A stretch of 64,000 nt of DNA from Crystallibacter sulfonylureivorans_A (GCF_047607445.1 NZ_JBLKRT010000018.1:18250-82249), one strand, 5' to 3'. Counted from the stretch's first letter, positions 40,423 to 51,394 are shown. Numbers and translations: made by a program. Notes: generated by a model not told the origin, from the letters alone.

Positions 40423-41343
40423 CTAGCCGACCAGCGGATGCTTGAATTCGGCGATCCGGGCAAAGGCAGCAACATCCAGCACTTCCCCGCGGGCGCTGGG
40501 ATCCACATTCGCCTGGCGCAGTGCCTCCTCCGCCCGGGCCGCGCTGCCGGCCCACCCGGCCAAGGCCGCGCGCAGCGTCTTGCGGCGCTGCGCGAAGGCG
40601 GCATCAATGACAGCGAAGACTTCGCGGCGCGGGGCACGGGTCACCGGCGGTTCGCCGCGGGTGAATTCCACCAGGCCTGAGGCGATCTTCGGTGCCGGCC
40701 AAAACACGTTCATGCCGATCACCCCCGCCTTGCGCATGCTGCCGTACCACGCGGCCTTGACGCTGGGAACGCCGTAGATTTTGGAACCGGGCTTGGCCGC
40801 CAGCCGGTCGGCCACCTCGTCCTGGACCATGACCAAACCGTGCCGCAGCGACGGAAAGTGCTCCAGCAGGTGCAGGACCACGGGCACGGCAACGTTGTAG
40901 GGCAGGTTGGCAACCAGGGCGTCCGGTGCCTTCGGCAGTTCGGTGACCTGCAGCGCGTCAGCCAGCACCACGTCCAACCGGCCGGCAGTCTCGGGGCGCC
41001 ATTCGGACGCCGTCTGCTCCAGTCGGGCGGCCAGCTTAGGATCGATTTCGACGGCGACCACGTGCCCGGCTGCATCCAGCAGTCCCAGCGTGAGGGAGCC
41101 AAGGCCGGGACCAACCTCCAGCACGGTCTCGCCGGGCTCCACGTCGGCGGTGGCCACGATCCGGCGGATGGTATTGCCGTCGATCACGAAGTTCTGGCCG
41201 AGGGTCTTGGTCGGCCGAACGTCCAGTTCGGCGGCGAGCCTGCGGATGTCGGCTGCCCCGAGCAGCGGCTTGGTGGGTGCGGCCGCGGCTTCCCCGTCGT
41301 TCTGCCGGGAGCCTCTGCCGGGAGCGGAATGTGGTTCTGTCAC
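40423..41343 (-). CDS. rsmA: 16S rRNA dimethyladenosine transferase
   Basis: Dimethylates two adjacent adenosines near the 3' end of 16S rRNA (KsgA). The 306-residue form has the N-terminal TKTLGQNFVIDGNTIRRIV, SAM motif I VLEVGPGLGSLTLGLL, acidic motif II AVEIDPKLA, and the target-adenine motif ALVANLPYNVAVPV. The start GTG at 41343 is chosen over the longer open frame because the family begins about here. A Gly/Ala-rich leader of about 30 residues precedes the fold. Confidence 0.95.
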   Translation of the reverse strand: MTEPHSAPGRGSRQNDGEAAAAPTKPLLGAADIRRLAAELDVRPTKTLGQNFVIDGNTIRRIVATADVEPGETVLEVGPGLGSLTLGLLDAAGHVVAVEIDPKLAARLEQTASEWRPETAGRLDVVLADALQVTELPKAPDALVANLPYNVAVPVVLHLLEHFPSLRHGLVMVQDEVADRLAAKPGSKIYGVPSVKAAWYGSMRKAGVIGMNVFWPAPKIASGLVEFTRGEPPVTRAPRREVFAVIDAAFAQRRKTLRAALAGWAGSAARAEEALRQANVDPSARGEVLDVAAFARIAEFKHPLVG

Positions 41344-41406
41344 TGTGCCATCGTATCGGTCCGGCGGCCGCTGCCGGGGCGGCCGCCGCTCCGCCGGCTG
41401 AGTGCA

Positions 41407-41440
41407 CGTCGGGCCCGGGTAGTGACGCCCGGGCCCGACG
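41407..41440 (-). terminator. Perfect hairpin between rpfB and rsmA
   Basis: Thirteen-base perfect arms CGTCGGGCCCGGG (41407-41419) and CCCGGGCCCGACG (41428-41440) with an 8-nt loop, 25 nt after the rpfB stop. No T run, but very stable; probably ends or limits rpfB transcripts before rsmA. Confidence 0.6.
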
Positions 41441-41464
41441 AGGGAGGAATGGCTGGCGGGATGC

Positions 41465-42577
41465 TTAGAGCAGCCCAAGCTTGGAGGCACAGGCCGGCCA
41501 GTGGCCCCATCCGCCGTTGCTGCGCAGCACTTCGGCGGTCGCGATCTGCTCCGACGGAGTCGCCATGTAGGCGTATGGGGCGTACTTGCCGCCGCCGGCA
41601 CCCAGCCAGGAGCTGGCACTGAATTGCAGGCCGCCGGAGTAGCCGTTGCCCGTGTTGATGGACCAGTTGCCGCCGGACTCGCATTCTGCGAGCGCCTGCC
41701 AGGTGCCGCCCACGTTGGCGTTGTTGACCTTGGCCGGGCGCTTCTTCGTACCGACAGTGACCTTCTGGCTGACCGGTTCGCGGGTGACCTTTTCCCGGAC
41801 CAGCTTCCGGCTGGTTTCCTTGCCGTCGGTCAGGACGATCTCGTAGACCTTGACCCGCTCGCCGGCCTCGCCGGCCCGGGTGACCTTTTCTTCGTCGGCG
41901 TACATGGAGGAGTTCGTCGTCTCGTCCGTGCCAAACGCAATGGACTCGGTCTCTTCGACCCGCTCGCGGTCGATCCGGGTCACCTTGACCTTGATGCCCT
42001 CCTCGACGGGCTCCTTGGCAGCAACGGAGAGCTTGTCGTCCTTGCGCACCTTGATGTCATGTTCCTGCAGCAGGTCCCCGATGGTGGTCGCGGTGGTGAC
42101 TTCCTTGCGGGTCTTTCCGTCGACGGCAATCGTGACCTGCTTCGGGGTCGAGATGGTGACCGCACCCACCGAGGCCAGTTCGGCGGTCAGCGGAGCCGAC
42201 AGGGCGGACTTGTTCGTCACTTGCAGCTCGTCCAGCAGTTCCCGGACCGTTGCGGCCGTCGTGTGGACCGTGGAGCTGTCGCCGTCCACGTTCACGTTCA
42301 CCGGCTTGGCGGTGACCACCTCAATGCTGGCGCCGTCGGAGATCTCCTCGCCGACTGCTGGTCTGACGTCGTCGAGTTCGCCCACCTCAACCTCGGATTC
42401 GGCGAGCACGTCCGCCACTGTCGAACCGAAGGTGGAGACAGTGCTGGCCTGCCCGTCAACGGTCAGCGTCACGGACTTGTTGTTGCCCACGAAAGCAACC
42501 AGCCCAAGGACCAGTGCCGTCATGACGACGACCTGGCCGGCGATTTTCACCCAGCGGTTCTTCAGCGCGTTAGTCAC
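41465..42577 (-). CDS. rpfB: Resuscitation-promoting factor RpfB
   Basis: A secreted or membrane-anchored muralytic enzyme that helps dormant cells resume growth. From GTG 42577 (370 residues): membrane segment (about 13-31), three DUF348 domains (about 34-75, 92-135, 146-188), a G5 domain (about 198-277) and the transglycosylase-like Rpf domain (about 288-370). The catalytic Glu (300) lies in AECESGGNW, and Cys299 and Cys363 can form the conserved disulfide. The N-terminus is uncertain: an ATG at 42616 is also in frame. Neighbours tatD upstream and rsmA-ispE downstream match the mycobacterial order. Confidence 0.93.
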   Translation of the reverse strand: MTNALKNRWVKIAGQVVVMTALVLGLVAFVGNNKSVTLTVDGQASTVSTFGSTVADVLAESEVEVGELDDVRPAVGEEISDGASIEVVTAKPVNVNVDGDSSTVHTTAATVRELLDELQVTNKSALSAPLTAELASVGAVTISTPKQVTIAVDGKTRKEVTTATTIGDLLQEHDIKVRKDDKLSVAAKEPVEEGIKVKVTRIDRERVEETESIAFGTDETTNSSMYADEEKVTRAGEAGERVKVYEIVLTDGKETSRKLVREKVTREPVSQKVTVGTKKRPAKVNNANVGGTWQALAECESGGNWSINTGNGYSGGLQFSASSWLGAGGGKYAPYAYMATPSEQIATAEVLRSNGGWGHWPACASKLGLL

Positions 42578-42907
42578 GGTTCCCGAATCTGTTGCAGTAT
42601 CCGGGCACGGGGACATAAAGGCACACGCCAAGGTCGCGCCGATTTCCACGGCACGGTGCGAGTGCAGGCAGCACCTACAACGGCTGTTTGGGCGTACGAA
42701 CGGAACGTCCAACGGCAACCGCTAAAGGTGTGGCAATGTCCGGATGCCTTCCCCGACCCCGGCCATTAGCTACCTACCGTAATCGAAACGTGACATGGCG
42801 ACAAGCCGGGCTACCGGCGGGTAGCCACGGGCCGCACTGCGCAGCACCTGGCTCCGGTAGCCTAGCTTGCCTGCTTTCGGGGGCTGGCTAGGAAAAACAC
42901 CTTTGTG
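42578..42907. other. Long leader/intergenic region between tatD and rpfB
   Basis: No gene is supported in these 330 bases. A 7-bp hairpin GGCTACC-GGCG-GGTAGCC (42809-42826) and several related GGCTACC/GGTAGCC words occur on the tatD side, with a more AT-rich stretch at about 42765-42795 that may hold the rpfB promoter. I looked for a ydaO-type c-di-AMP riboswitch, common before rpf genes, and did not find its conserved core. Confidence 0.5.
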
Positions 42908-43861
42908 TCATTCGCTGTGCCACGAGCCGTAAACGTGTTGCGTGTTCTCCGCCACTTCTGTGCATAACGTGGCCAGATCCTTGTCCAGCACGTGGGCCAT
43001 CGAACGCACGGTGTAGGGCACCAGATAGCTGGCGTTGGGGCGACCGCGGTAGGGATGTGGCGTCAGGAACGGCGCATCCGTTTCGGCCAGCACCAGGTCC
43101 GGTTCGGCGGTGGCCAGCGCCTCGCGCAGACCGTCGGCATTCTTGAAGCTGACAGTTCCTGCGAAGGACATGTGCCAGCCGTTGTCATTGCAGATCCTGG
43201 CCAGCGACGCGTCCCCGGAGAAGCAATGGAAGACCACCTTTTCCGGTGCGCCCTCCTCGCGCAGCACCCGGACCACGTCCTCATGGGCGTCGCGGTCGTG
43301 GATCTGAAGGGCCAGGCCCAGTCGCTTGGCCATGTCGATGTGGCGGCGGAACGAGTCGTGCTGGGCGCTCCTGCCGTCGGCTTCCGTCCGGTAGTAGTCC
43401 AGGCCGGTCTCACCGATGGCCCGGATGCGCGGGTGCCTGGCTATCTCCTCAATGTCCGCCAGGGCCTGCTCCAGCGTGCCGGCTTCGGCCAGCGGCGGCG
43501 CGTCATTGGGATGGATGGCCACCGCACCCAGCAGCCGGGGCTCGGCCTGGACCGCCTGGAGCGTGAAGCGCGAGGACTCCAGGTCGCAGCCAACCTGGAC
43601 GGCCCCGGCGACGCCAACCGCCTCGGCAGCGTCCATTGCCTGCCGGACCGTGACCGACACCAGGCCGTCGCGAAAGTCCAGATGGGTGTGGTTGTCCATC
43701 ACCGGCACCGGCAGTGGCTCGGGGGCCGGCGGATAGCTCAGATTACGACGACGGCCGTCGCCTTCTGTGGGGCTGCGCACGGCCGACGTCTGGGCTGCTG
43801 TGCTGTCAACTGTGTAGGCGGGGGGTGTTTCGCCGGCAACCGCGGCTGGAAAATTGGCCAT
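42908..43861 (-). CDS. tatD: TatD-family metal-dependent hydrolase
   Basis: A 317-residue TIM-barrel deoxyribonuclease-like hydrolase. Metal ligands are visible in DNHTHLDF (HxH, about residues 57-59), IGETGLDYY (Glu), LQIHDRDAHED (His), VVFHCFSGD (His) and LAETDAPFLTPHPYRG (Asp). The first about 50 residues are a polar extension absent from short homologues; a start near VMDNHTH is possible. It is divergent to moxR and precedes rpfB. Confidence 0.92.
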   Translation of the reverse strand: MANFPAAVAGETPPAYTVDSTAAQTSAVRSPTEGDGRRRNLSYPPAPEPLPVPVMDNHTHLDFRDGLVSVTVRQAMDAAEAVGVAGAVQVGCDLESSRFTLQAVQAEPRLLGAVAIHPNDAPPLAEAGTLEQALADIEEIARHPRIRAIGETGLDYYRTEADGRSAQHDSFRRHIDMAKRLGLALQIHDRDAHEDVVRVLREEGAPEKVVFHCFSGDASLARICNDNGWHMSFAGTVSFKNADGLREALATAEPDLVLAETDAPFLTPHPYRGRPNASYLVPYTVRSMAHVLDKDLATLCTEVAENTQHVYGSWHSE

Positions 43862-44008
43862 GATGCCAGCCTACTGAAGCACCGGCTGCGATTGAGCGGC
43901 CGTCAGGGGCGTCTCAAACAAACGTTTCATGTGTCTACCGCATCACACAGGCAGCAAGTAGGGTTGAGACAACCGGCCCTCGGGGAAGGCATACCGGAAG
44001 GTACTTTC

Positions 44009-45064
<1,056 letters not shown>

Positions 45065-45069
45065 CGGCC

Positions 45070-46443
45070 ATGGACGCGTTCGGCTGGCTGCCCACCCGGT
45101 ACATCACGCTTCGCGGCTGGGGATTTGTGGCAGCCGGCACGCTGGCGCTGCTGCTGGCGCAGGTGCTGGGACGCCGCGACCTGCTGGCGCTGGGCGTGTT
45201 TCTCATCGCCCTGCCGCTGCTGGCGGCGGCCGTGATGGTGCTCCTCAAACCCCAATTCACCGTGGAGCGGAAGTTCCGGCCCGCCGCCGTCGAAACCGGC
45301 GTCGTCGCCCAGGTCGAACTGACGGTGCGCCGCAGCGGGGGTTCGGCCGGACTCGTTTATATGGAGGAGCAGCTGCCGCTGCGTTTTGGCAAGCCGCCGT
45401 CGTTCCGGTTCCCGGCACGGCACCCGTCCCGGTCCGGAGCGAGCATCTACGAATACAAGCTGCGCTCCAGCCAGCGCGGGCTGTTCGCCATCGGACCGGT
45501 CACTGCCGACTTCACTGATCCCTTTGGATTGGCCAATCACCGGCACCATCTGGGGGAAACCAGCCCCTTGGTGGTTACTCCGGCCCCGGTGCAACTGCCC
45601 ACCACGTCGCTCACCGGGGCACGCGGTTCCGACGGCACAGCCAGCACCCGGAGGCAAGCCAATCCCAGCGACGACGACGTTATGACCCGCGAATACCGGT
45701 ACGGCGATCCGATGCGGCGGGTCCACTGGGCAGCGACCGCCCGGCACGGCGAGCTCATGGTCCGGCAGGAAGAATCAGTGACCACCCCGCAAGCGACGAT
45801 CGTGCTGGACCGGCGCGCGTCGGCCTTCGGTCCCGGCCTCCTGCCCTCGTTCGGCGATGGCGGCAGCCATCACGGCGACCTGCTGCATACTTCGCCTACC
45901 TTCGAATGGGCCGTCACCGCCGTCGCTTCGGCTGCCAACGACTTCCTCCAGCGCAACTACACCGTCCGGCTCCTCGACACCCACGCCGCCGCGGCCGTGC
46001 TGGAGTCCCCGTCGGCTCCGTCGCCGGGCCAGGAAGAATTCGACGGGCCCGCTGGCTATCAGGATCTGGCTGAAGGGCTGGCCGCGCTGGGCCTGGCCGA
46101 CGACCACCGCAAGTCCGAGCGGCATCCGGCCGCGCCTGCCTTCGGGGATCGGTTGATGGACAAACTTGCGGCGCATAAATACAAGGGGCCGCTGGTCGCC
46201 ATCCTGGGCCAGATCGGCATCGACGAAGCGCGCCTGCTGGCACCTGCTGCCGAATTCGGCTCGCATGCCTTCGCACTGATCGTTAGCGACCGCCCGCAAC
46301 AGGCGAGGGCGGCCATGGACCTGTTGCGCGCCGGTGGCTGGCGGACCGTGGCGGTAAGCCCCAAAGCCTCGGTGTCGGCTGCCTGGGCGCACTTCGACGT
46401 CAGCGATCGCATCGAGCCAGTGGGAACAGGAGCGGCGTCGTGA
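45070..46443 (+). CDS. DUF58 domain membrane protein
   Basis: A 457-residue protein with two N-terminal membrane segments (about 15-55), then a beta-rich region and the DUF58/VWA-like core (about 190-300) with EYRYGDPMRRVHWAATARHGELMVRQEE, the family hallmark. It starts five bases after the moxR stop and its stop overlaps the next gene by 4 nt (GTGA). Family members are the usual partner of MoxR ATPases. Confidence 0.9.
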   Translation: MDAFGWLPTRYITLRGWGFVAAGTLALLLAQVLGRRDLLALGVFLIALPLLAAAVMVLLKPQFTVERKFRPAAVETGVVAQVELTVRRSGGSAGLVYMEEQLPLRFGKPPSFRFPARHPSRSGASIYEYKLRSSQRGLFAIGPVTADFTDPFGLANHRHHLGETSPLVVTPAPVQLPTTSLTGARGSDGTASTRRQANPSDDDVMTREYRYGDPMRRVHWAATARHGELMVRQEESVTTPQATIVLDRRASAFGPGLLPSFGDGGSHHGDLLHTSPTFEWAVTAVASAANDFLQRNYTVRLLDTHAAAAVLESPSAPSPGQEEFDGPAGYQDLAEGLAALGLADDHRKSERHPAAPAFGDRLMDKLAAHKYKGPLVAILGQIGIDEARLLAPAAEFGSHAFALIVSDRPQQARAAMDLLRAGGWRTVAVSPKASVSAAWAHFDVSDRIEPVGTGAAS

Positions 46444-48824
46444 CCGTCACGCTGGACAAGCCCGCCGACCGCTTGGCGCCTGGAACTTCCCGCCGCGCCG
46501 GCAGCCCGCCGCCCTCCCCCGGCTTCGCGCCGTGGCTGATGAGCGCCGCCGTCGCCGTGGCTGTGCTGCTCACCGCCGCCAACCTGCACGGAGTCCTCGA
46601 GGGCTGGAGTTGGCTGTTCCAAGTCGCCGTCACCGTTGGTGCCATCGAGGCCGCCACCGGCCTGGCACGCCGGTTGGAGTGGCCGCCGTTGACCGGGGCG
46701 CTGCTGGGGCTGGCCGCTCTGGTGATGTCGGTCAATGCCATGTTCCTTGCGCCCACCAGTTTTCTGGGCGTCATCCCCGGGCCGGACACGTTCGCGGCCC
46801 TGGATCCCCTGCTGGAGGAAGCCCGGGACACCGTGGTCTCGCAGGTGGCGCCGGTGCTGGTCAACCCGGGTGTTGCCCTGGCTGCCTGTGTGGGAGTCGG
46901 ATTGATCGCCCTCCTGGTGGACACCTTGGCCGTCCCGCTGCAGATGCCTGCCATCAGCGGTCTGGGCCTGCTGGGTTTGGTCTCTGTTCCGGCAATGATC
47001 AAACCGAACAGCATCGGTGCGGCCGGGTTCTTGGCGGCCGCCGCCGGTTATCTGCTGCTGCTGGGATGCGCGCATTGGCTCGCCGCCGATGGCAGCGGGA
47101 GGGGCCGCCTGGCCTCGGCTGAGCATCTGCGCCGCGCCTCAGGCATCGCCGCAGCCGGACTGGCGGCCGCAATGGTGCTCCCGCTGGCCATTCCCGGCTT
47201 CTCCTCCGGGTTGTTCCCGGAGGGGTCGCGGCTGAACTGGGGGGCGCCCACCGGGCTGAATCCGGTGGTCAGCCTGGGCGACAACCTCCGGCGGCCCGGT
47301 GCCTTCGGCCGGATGACCTATGCCACGGATGCACAGGAGCCGCTGTACCTGCGCTCGGTCACGCTGGAGAACCTGACCGGTGCGCGCTGGAGCCCCAGCC
47401 CGTTCGGAGGCAACAAACGAATCGGCATCGACGAACTGGACGTACCCGGCGTGCAAAACCTGCTGGCATCCGGCGAGGTGACCACCACGCTCATCAGTAC
47501 GGCGTCCTTCACCAGCCCCTGGCTGCTGGTTCCGTACGCTCCGGCGCAGGTCTCCGGCGCCCGCGGCCAATGGAGCTGGGATCCAAGCACGCTCAATATC
47601 CGCGGGGAATCGGGCACCACCACCGCGAATCAAGACTACGAAGTGCGCAGCGTCAAGCCTCGGCTGACCCGGGACATGCTTCGCGCCGCCGAGCCCGCCA
47701 ACAATGCTGTGGTCGACCCGGTCTTCTCCGAGCTTCCGCGCAGCATGCCTGACATCATTACCGATACCGCCGCTACGGTTCTTGACGGCCTGGACAGTCC
47801 GTTCGAGCAGGCCATGGCCATCCAGACCTACCTGCGGACCTCCGGCTTCGTGTACTCCGAACAGGCCCCCGTTGACGGCGGTTACGACCAGAGCGGGTTC
47901 GACGTGGTGGCGGCCTTCTTGGAGGAGAAGTCCGGTTACTGCATCCACTACGCGGCGACCATGGCCATTATGGCCCGGATCGCCGGCATCCCCAGCCGGA
48001 TGGCGGTCGGCTATGCACCGGGGCGTCCCACCGGAACCGTGCTCACTGACGGCCCGGGTGCGGACCTGAAAGAGTACGAGATCGATTCCCGGGACGCCCA
48101 CGCCTGGCCGGAGCTTTTCTTCAGCGGCGTCGGCTGGGTCTCTTTCGAGCCAACCCCGTCACGCGGCGTGCTGCCGGCGTACGCGCAGACCGAAACCACC
48201 CCCGGCTCCCCCACGCAGCCGGAGGACGTTCTCCGGCCCACGGACCAGCCCCGGCCGGGCGCCGGGGCGGCCGGCGAGCAGACGGAACCAAATTCGCCGG
48301 TTCCTGCCGAGGACGACGTACTGTCCCGGCAGCTGTGGTCGGCGGCGGCCGCGGCCGTGGTGCTGGGCCTCATGCTGACGCCGCTGCTGCTGCGCCGCCG
48401 TCGCACCAGTCGGCGCCGCGCGGCGCTCGCGGCCGGGGGAACGGGGCGCAGGGCCGCCGTCGCCGCGTGGGTAGAAGCAGTCGACGCCGCAGAGGACCTC
48501 GGCTGGGCAGCGGCCGCCACGGAGACGCCGCGGGCTTTCCAACAACGTCTGGACGACGCCGGAGTGGTCGCCGGCGAATCTGCCGCCGCCTTGTCCCGGC
48601 TGCGGGCGGGCTACGAACGGGCGGCGTATGCAGCGCCGGAGACTCCGGCGCCGGACGGCCACAACGCTGCCCGCTGGGCAGACGTGGAAGCCGTCAAGGG
48701 CCGGCTCCAAGAGCGGGCCGGCTGGAAGCGGCGCTTGGCGGGGCTGTTCTGGCCCGCCTCGCTGTTCAGCCGCCGGCCGTCCGGAGCGGACGGCCGGCGG
48801 TTGGACCAAAACTACTTGGCGTAG
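46440..48824 (+). CDS. Transglutaminase-like membrane protein (TgpA/DUF3488 family)
   Basis: A 794-residue protein with six or seven N-terminal membrane segments (about 30-255), an extracytoplasmic transglutaminase-like domain (about 440-590), another membrane segment (about 630-655) and a cytoplasmic tail. The catalytic Cys501 lies in SGYCIHYAATMAIMARIAG and His554 in DAHAWPELFF, followed by GWVSFEPTPSRG. GTG at 46440 overlaps DUF58. Third member of the MoxR-DUF58-TgpA set. The last 13 nt overlap the convergent gabD end. Confidence 0.9.
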   Translation: MTVTLDKPADRLAPGTSRRAGSPPPSPGFAPWLMSAAVAVAVLLTAANLHGVLEGWSWLFQVAVTVGAIEAATGLARRLEWPPLTGALLGLAALVMSVNAMFLAPTSFLGVIPGPDTFAALDPLLEEARDTVVSQVAPVLVNPGVALAACVGVGLIALLVDTLAVPLQMPAISGLGLLGLVSVPAMIKPNSIGAAGFLAAAAGYLLLLGCAHWLAADGSGRGRLASAEHLRRASGIAAAGLAAAMVLPLAIPGFSSGLFPEGSRLNWGAPTGLNPVVSLGDNLRRPGAFGRMTYATDAQEPLYLRSVTLENLTGARWSPSPFGGNKRIGIDELDVPGVQNLLASGEVTTTLISTASFTSPWLLVPYAPAQVSGARGQWSWDPSTLNIRGESGTTTANQDYEVRSVKPRLTRDMLRAAEPANNAVVDPVFSELPRSMPDIITDTAATVLDGLDSPFEQAMAIQTYLRTSGFVYSEQAPVDGGYDQSGFDVVAAFLEEKSGYCIHYAATMAIMARIAGIPSRMAVGYAPGRPTGTVLTDGPGADLKEYEIDSRDAHAWPELFFSGVGWVSFEPTPSRGVLPAYAQTETTPGSPTQPEDVLRPTDQPRPGAGAAGEQTEPNSPVPAEDDVLSRQLWSAAAAAVVLGLMLTPLLLRRRRTSRRRAALAAGGTGRRAAVAAWVEAVDAAEDLGWAAAATETPRAFQQRLDDAGVVAGESAAALSRLRAGYERAAYAAPETPAPDGHNAARWADVEAVKGRLQERAGWKRRLAGLFWPASLFSRRPSGADGRRLDQNYLA

Positions 48825-50293
48825 GGGTCCGCGATGCCGATGTACTGGACGGTGGTGTACTCGTCGAGGCCTTCTGCGCCGCCTTCGCGGCCCATGCCGG
48901 ACTGCTTCACTCCGCCAAACGGGGCGGCCGCATTGGAGATCACGCCGGCGTTGTAGCCCACCAGGCCGAATTCGATCTGCTCGGAGACGCGGAACATGCG
49001 GTTCACGTCACGCGAGTAGATGTAGGAAGCCAGTCCGTACTCGCTGGCGTTGGCCAGGGCGATGGCCTGCTCCTCGGTTTCGAACGTGGTTACCGGTGCG
49101 ACCGGGCCAAAGATCTCGCTGCGGAGGATGTCAGCGTCGTTCGGAACGTTGGCCAGCACGGTCGGCTGGTAGAAGTAGCCGTCGCCGTCCACGGGCGCGC
49201 CGCCGGTGCTGACGGACGCTCCGGCTTCCACTGCTGCGGTCACCAAGGCGTGCACGTCGTCGCGGGCGCCGCCGTCGATCAGCGGGCCAACCGTGGTGTC
49301 GGCCTCGGTGCCGCGTCCGGTCTTGAGCGCCTTCATGGCATTGGCAAACTTGGTGGTGAATTCCTCAGCCACGGAGGCCTGGACCAGGAAGCGGTTGGCC
49401 GCGGTGCAGGCCTCGCCCATGTTGCGCATCTTGGCGGCCATGGCTCCCTCGACGGCCTTATCCAGGTCGGCGTCCTCGAACACGATGAACGGCGCGTTGC
49501 CGCCCAGCTCCATCGAGGTGCGCAGCACGTTGTTGGCGGCGTCCTTGAGCAGCTGCTTGCCCACCGGAGTGGAACCGGTGAAGGAGACCTTGCGCAGCCG
49601 GGAGTCCTGCATCAGCGGACCGGAGATCCCGGACGCGCTCTTGGACGAAACCACGTTCAGCACACCGGCCGGAAGGCCCGCCTCGATCATGGTCTGGGCG
49701 AAGTACTGGCTGGTCAGCGGGGTCAGCTTGGCCGGCTTCAGCACCATGGTGCAGCCGGCGGCGATGGCGGGTCCGACCTTGCGCGTGGCCATGGCCAGCG
49801 GGAAGTTCCACGGGGTGATCAGCAGGCAGGGACCGACCGGCTTGCGCGTGACCAGGATCTTGTTCTTGCCCTCCGGTGTGGTCAGGTAGCGGCCGTAGTC
49901 GCGGACGGCTTCTTCGGAGAACCAGCGAAGGAACTCGGCGCCGTAGACGACCTCGCCGCGGGATTCGGCCAGCGGCTTGCCCATTTCCATGGTCATCAGC
50001 AGGGCGAAGTCCTCGGCCCGCTCAGTCACCAGTTCGAAACCGCGGCGCAGGATCTCGGCGCGCTCACGCGGAGCGGTGCGGGCCCAGGAGGCCTGTACCT
50101 TGTCGGCGGCGTCGAGGGCGGCGAGCGCATCCTCGCTGGTGGCAGACGCCAGGGTGGCCAGCACCTTGCCGGTGGCAGGATCCGCCACTTCGAAGGTGCC
50201 GCCGTCGGAGGCGTCGCGCCATTCGCCGTTGATCAGCAGGCCGGTAGGTACTTTGGCGAGCAGTTCTGCTTCGCGGGCTGCGGTTTCAGCCAT
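48812..50293 (-). CDS. gabD: Succinate-semialdehyde dehydrogenase
   Basis: Oxidises succinic semialdehyde to succinate, the last step of the GABA shunt. The 493-residue aldehyde dehydrogenase shows the cofactor region PWNFPLAMATRKVGPAIAAG, KPAKLTPLTS, FTGSTPVGKQLL, the catalytic Glu in MELGGNAPFIVFEDADLD and the catalytic Cys in MGEACTAANRFLVQ. NADP preference is typical of this subgroup but not readable here. It is monocistronic and convergent with the TgpA gene; no gabT is adjacent. Confidence 0.9.
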   Translation of the reverse strand: MAETAAREAELLAKVPTGLLINGEWRDASDGGTFEVADPATGKVLATLASATSEDALAALDAADKVQASWARTAPRERAEILRRGFELVTERAEDFALLMTMEMGKPLAESRGEVVYGAEFLRWFSEEAVRDYGRYLTTPEGKNKILVTRKPVGPCLLITPWNFPLAMATRKVGPAIAAGCTMVLKPAKLTPLTSQYFAQTMIEAGLPAGVLNVVSSKSASGISGPLMQDSRLRKVSFTGSTPVGKQLLKDAANNVLRTSMELGGNAPFIVFEDADLDKAVEGAMAAKMRNMGEACTAANRFLVQASVAEEFTTKFANAMKALKTGRGTEADTTVGPLIDGGARDDVHALVTAAVEAGASVSTGGAPVDGDGYFYQPTVLANVPNDADILRSEIFGPVAPVTTFETEEQAIALANASEYGLASYIYSRDVNRMFRVSEQIEFGLVGYNAGVISNAAAPFGGVKQSGMGREGGAEGLDEYTTVQYIGIADPYAK

Positions 50294-50493
50294 GGCGGTG
50301 CCTCCAAGTGTTCAGGATTGAGTCCGTGGGCGCAGTGCCCGGTTTCCTTCACAGTAGGTTTCCGCTTCACCGGTGTAAATGCGAGGGTGCACTACATTCC
50401 GCGGTCCCTACTGTGCAGATCGACAATATCAACGGCTGCCCCGCAGCACCTGCATCGAACCCGGGCGAGGGCGTTATGTGACGACGCCGGCGG

Positions 50494-50526
50494 CCGACAC
50501 CGTCCGCGCCTAGCTGACGGTGTCGG
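50494..50526 (-). terminator. Hairpin spanning the rsmI stop codon
   Basis: CCGACACCGTC (50494-50504) and GACGGTGTCGG (50516-50526) form an 11-bp perfect stem with an 11-nt loop that contains the rsmI stop. There is no T run. It may be a compact terminator or a stability element. Confidence 0.5.
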
Positions 50527-51394
50527 AGCGGGCAGCCAGCACTGCCGAGTACAGTTCTCGCTTGCTAATCCGGGCATCGGCTGCCACTGCGGCCACCGCT
50601 TCTTTAAGGCGGGCGCCCTGGGCCACCAGTGCGTTGACATCCTGCACATGGTCTTCCGGCCGTTCGGGGGCTGCCTCCGGAGCGCCGGCCACCACCACGG
50701 CAATCTCGCCGCGCACTTCTTCTGCTTCTGCCCACTCGAGCAGCTCGCGGACCGGACCCCGCAGTACTTCTTCATGCAGCTTGGTCAGCTCCCGGCACAC
50801 GGCTGCCTGTCGTTCCGGACCGAACCCGGCGTCGAGCGCGCGCAGCATGGCCGCCAGCCGGTGCGGTGCTTCAAAGAACACCATGGTCCGCCGCTCGCCG
50901 GCCAGCTCCGCCAGCCTCGCCGCGCGCTCCCCCTGCTTGCGGGGCAGGAACCCTTCGAACGTGAAGCGGTCGGTGGGGAGACCGGACAGCGCCAGCGCCG
51001 TCAGCACAGCCGAGGGGCCGGGGACCGCGGTCACCACGACTCCGGCCGCCACGGCCGCTTCGACCAAACGGAAGCCCGGGTCGGAGACGGCCGGCATGCC
51101 CGCGTCGGTCACCATCACCAGCGTGCTGCCGGCCAGGACCAGTTCCAGCAGGTCGGCGGTGCGGCTGGCTTCATTGTGTTCGTGGTAGCTGATGATTTTG
51201 CCGCTGGTGGTGATGCCCAAGAGCTGCAGCAGTTTGTGCAGCCTGCGGGTGTCTTCCGCCGCGACCACATCGGCTGTCTGGAGCAGTTCGACCAGCCGCG
51301 GTGAGGCGTCCCTGACATTGCCGATCGGCGTCCCCGCCAACACAATCTGCCCTGGCTGGCCCAGTGCCGGACCGCCAGCCTCCCGCTCATTCAC
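50510..51394 (-). CDS. rsmI: 16S rRNA (cytidine1402-2'-O)-methyltransferase
   Basis: Methylates C1402 of 16S rRNA in the decoding centre. The tetrapyrrole-methylase-like fold is shown by VLAGTPIGNVRDASPRLVEL, AAEDTRRLHKLLQLLGI, the SAM loop VTDAGMPAVSDPGFRLV, VPGPSAVLTAL, FEGFLPRK and FEAPHRL. GTG at 51394 gives 294 residues. It is divergent from the protein O-mannosyltransferase gene, a pairing widespread in actinobacteria. Confidence 0.94.
   Translation of the reverse strand: MNEREAGGPALGQPGQIVLAGTPIGNVRDASPRLVELLQTADVVAAEDTRRLHKLLQLLGITTSGKIISYHEHNEASRTADLLELVLAGSTLVMVTDAGMPAVSDPGFRLVEAAVAAGVVVTAVPGPSAVLTALALSGLPTDRFTFEGFLPRKQGERAARLAELAGERRTMVFFEAPHRLAAMLRALDAGFGPERQAAVCRELTKLHEEVLRGPVRELLEWAEAEEVRGEIAVVVAGAPEAAPERPEDHVQDVNALVAQGARLKEAVAAVAADARISKRELYSAVLAARSDTVS

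Noticed and set aside
42578..42907. c-di-AMP (ydaO) riboswitch before rpfB
   Set aside because: Expected from other actinobacteria, but the conserved core was not found by eye on the minus strand; a covariance-model search would settle it.
42992..44008. N-terminal extension of the MoxR frame
   Set aside because: Runs antisense through tatD; MoxR homology starts after 44009.
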